Assembly (NCBI RefSeq): GCF_008632955.1
Contig: NZ_CP043959.1
Span: 2,542,001 to 2,606,000, forward strand
Direction: 5' to 3'
DNA length: 64,000 nt
DNA from: Streptomyces tendae
GTDB lineage: Bacteria > Actinomycetota > Actinomycetes > Streptomycetales > Streptomycetaceae
The position numbers and the translations under genes are program-made. Shown here one piece after another: positions 62,771 through 64,000 of the stretch; positions within the stretch are counted from its first letter, which is position 1; each line of letters opens with the position of its first letter. A model generated the notes under the pieces. The model searched no databases. It was not told the origin of the DNA and saw only the letters and a program-made list of their open reading frames with translations.

Positions 62771-64000
62771 TCAGATGTCCCGGAAGATCTCGATCTGCGC
62801 CCCGATCGAGTTGAGGCGTTCCGCCAGGTCCTCGTAACCGCGGTTGATGACGTACACGTTGCGCAGCACCGAGGTGCCCTCCGCCGCCATCATGGCGAGC
62901 AGGACGACGACGGCCGGGCGCAGGGCCGGCGGGCACATCATCTCGGCGGCGCGCCAGCGGGTCGGACCCTCGACCAGGACGCGGTGCGGGTCGAGGAGCT
63001 GGAGCCGGCCGCCGAGGCGGTTGAGGTCGGTCAGGTAGATGGCGCGGTTGTCGTAGACCCAGTCGTGGATGAGGGTCTTGCCCTGCGCCACCGCCGCGAT
63101 CGCCGCGAAGAACGGCACGTTGTCGATGTTCAGGCCCGGGAACGGCATCGGGTGGATCTTGTCGATCGGCGCCTCCAGCTTGGAGGGCCGGACGGTCAGG
63201 TCCACCAGGCGCGTACGGCCGTTGTCCGCGAAGTACTCCGGCGTGCGGTCGTGGTCGAGGCCCATCTCCTCCAGGACCGCCAGCTCGATCTCCAGGAACT
63301 CGATCGGCACCCGGCGGACCGTCAGCTCCGACTCCGTCACCACCGCCGCGGCCACCAGGCTCATCGCCTCGACCGGGTCCTCGGAGGGGGAGTAGTCGAC
63401 GTCCACGTCGATCGTGGGGACACCGTGCACGGTGAGCGTCGTCGTTCCGATGCCGTCGACCTTGACGCCCAGCGCCTCCAGGAAGAAGCACAGGTCCTGG
63501 ACCATGTAGTTGGAGGACGCGTTGCGGATGACGGTCGTGCCGTCGTGCCGCGCCGCGGCCAGCAGCGCGTTCTCGGTGACGGTGTCCCCGCGCTCGGTCA
63601 GCACGATCGGGCGGTCCGGCGCGACGGCCCGGTCGACCACCGCGTGGTACTGCCCCTCCGTCGCCGCGATGTCCAGGCCGAAGCGGCGCAGAGCGATCAT
63701 GTGCGGCTCCACCGTGCGCGTGCCGAGGTCGCAGCCTCCGGCGTACGGGAGCATGAAGCGGTCCATGCGGTGCAGCAGCGGACCGAGGAACATGATGATG
63801 GAGCGGGTGCGGCGGGCCGCCTCCGCGTCGATCGCGGCGAGGTCCAGCTCGGCCGGCGGCACGATCTCCAGGTCGACGCCGTCGTTGATCCAGCGGGTGC
63901 GCACGCCGATGGAGTTCAGCACCTCCAGGAGGCGGTAGACCTCCTCGATGCGGGCCACGCGGCGCAGCACCGTGCGCCCGCTGTTGAGCAGCGAGGCGCA
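62771..64000 (-). CDS. MurA-type UDP-GlcNAc enolpyruvyltransferase, 5'-truncated by window
   Basis: Ten more codons (CASLLNSGRT) precede the first in-window GTG and the frame runs off at 64000, so the N-terminus is outside. The visible 409 residues have the EPSP-synthase-like fold and the MurA loop YAGGCDLGTRTVEPH, with the catalytic Cys in place. Later parts are YSPSEDPVEAM, KIHPMPFPGLNIDNVPFFAA and VLRNVYVINRGYEDLAERLNSIGAQI. It transfers enolpyruvate to UDP-N-acetylglucosamine, the first peptidoglycan step. Streptomycetes carry two murA copies; this may be the second. Confidence 0.9.
   Translation of the reverse strand, partial: CASLLNSGRTVLRRVARIEEVYRLLEVLNSIGVRTRWINDGVDLEIVPPAELDLAAIDAEAARRTRSIIMFLGPLLHRMDRFMLPYAGGCDLGTRTVEPHMIALRRFGLDIAATEGQYHAVVDRAVAPDRPIVLTERGDTVTENALLAAARHDGTTVIRNASSNYMVQDLCFFLEALGVKVDGIGTTTLTVHGVPTIDVDVDYSPSEDPVEAMSLVAAAVVTESELTVRRVPIEFLEIELAVLEEMGLDHDRTPEYFADNGRTRLVDLTVRPSKLEAPIDKIHPMPFPGLNIDNVPFFAAIAAVAQGKTLIHDWVYDNRAIYLTDLNRLGGRLQLLDPHRVLVEGPTRWRAAEMMCPPALRPAVVVLLAMMAAEGTSVLRNVYVINRGYEDLAERLNSIGAQIEIFRDI

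Overview
The window is a very GC-rich actinomycete chromosome segment, almost certainly Streptomyces. Third codon positions are nearly all G or C, GTG and TTG starts are frequent, and the ribosome sites are GGAGG-like. Genus-typical families include SepF paralogues, DUF5999/6099/6299-type small proteins and PaaX, and intergenic elements common in the genus recur. I see no rRNA, tRNA, insertion sequence, integrase or CRISPR array. The gene set looks like chromosome-arm-proximal core mixed with accessory modules.

Layout. 1-2.5 kb: the end of a sugar ABC importer with a GH3 beta-N-acetylglucosaminidase-like enzyme. 2.5-7.5 kb: housekeeping and hypothetical genes (YdeI-like, SepF-like, a P-loop ATPase coupled to a MazG-like pyrophosphohydrolase, an F420-type oxidoreductase). 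7.7-11.7 kb: a complete Hen1-Pnkp RNA repair operon. 11.8-14.1 kb: arginine deiminase and ornithine carbamoyltransferase. 14.9-22.3 kb: an aryl-CoA catabolic cluster (enoyl-CoA hydratase, fused FAD-monooxygenase/OYE-reductase, PaaX, aryl-CoA ligase, acyl-CoA dehydrogenase, RidA) whose promoters share a TGAC-N4-GTCA dyad. This is best explained as 2-aminobenzoyl-CoA or salicylyl-CoA degradation. 22.3-26.3 kb: small and hypothetical genes and a PucR-type regulator. 26.9-33.9 kb: a flotillin followed by a 1648-residue protein with a MoxR-like AAA+ domain. 34-40 kb: secreted esterase, secreted M15-like protein, LysR/SDR pair, MFS/TetR pair.

40.4-49.7 kb is a metal-import locus. cbiMNQO lies behind a cobalamin riboswitch on the minus strand. 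nikABCDE lies divergently on the plus strand, with a sequence fitting the Nur (nickel-responsive Fur-family) box upstream. The NikD-like ATPase carries an unusual 325-residue N-terminal extension built on a 15-bp repeat (EATET).

49.7-64 kb holds a lipoprotein whose only well-placed start is ATT, a SUKH protein, a DUF418 membrane protein, and a predicted innate-immunity pair. That pair is a small Bell-like helical protein and a membrane NACHT/STAND receptor, which share a short HQEISGGTQ-type motif suggestive of amyloid signalling. The receptor gene is frameshifted by a perfect 14-bp tandem duplication just after the P-loop region. The window ends with a DHFR-like enzyme, a sodium:solute symporter with its small partner, an HTH protein and a 5'-truncated murA-type gene.

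Most interesting for follow-up: the Bell/NACHT pair with its possibly reversible frameshift, the flotillin-giant ATPase unit, the repeat-extended NikD, and the shared catabolic operator. All functional statements come from reading the sequence and from family knowledge; no database search was run.
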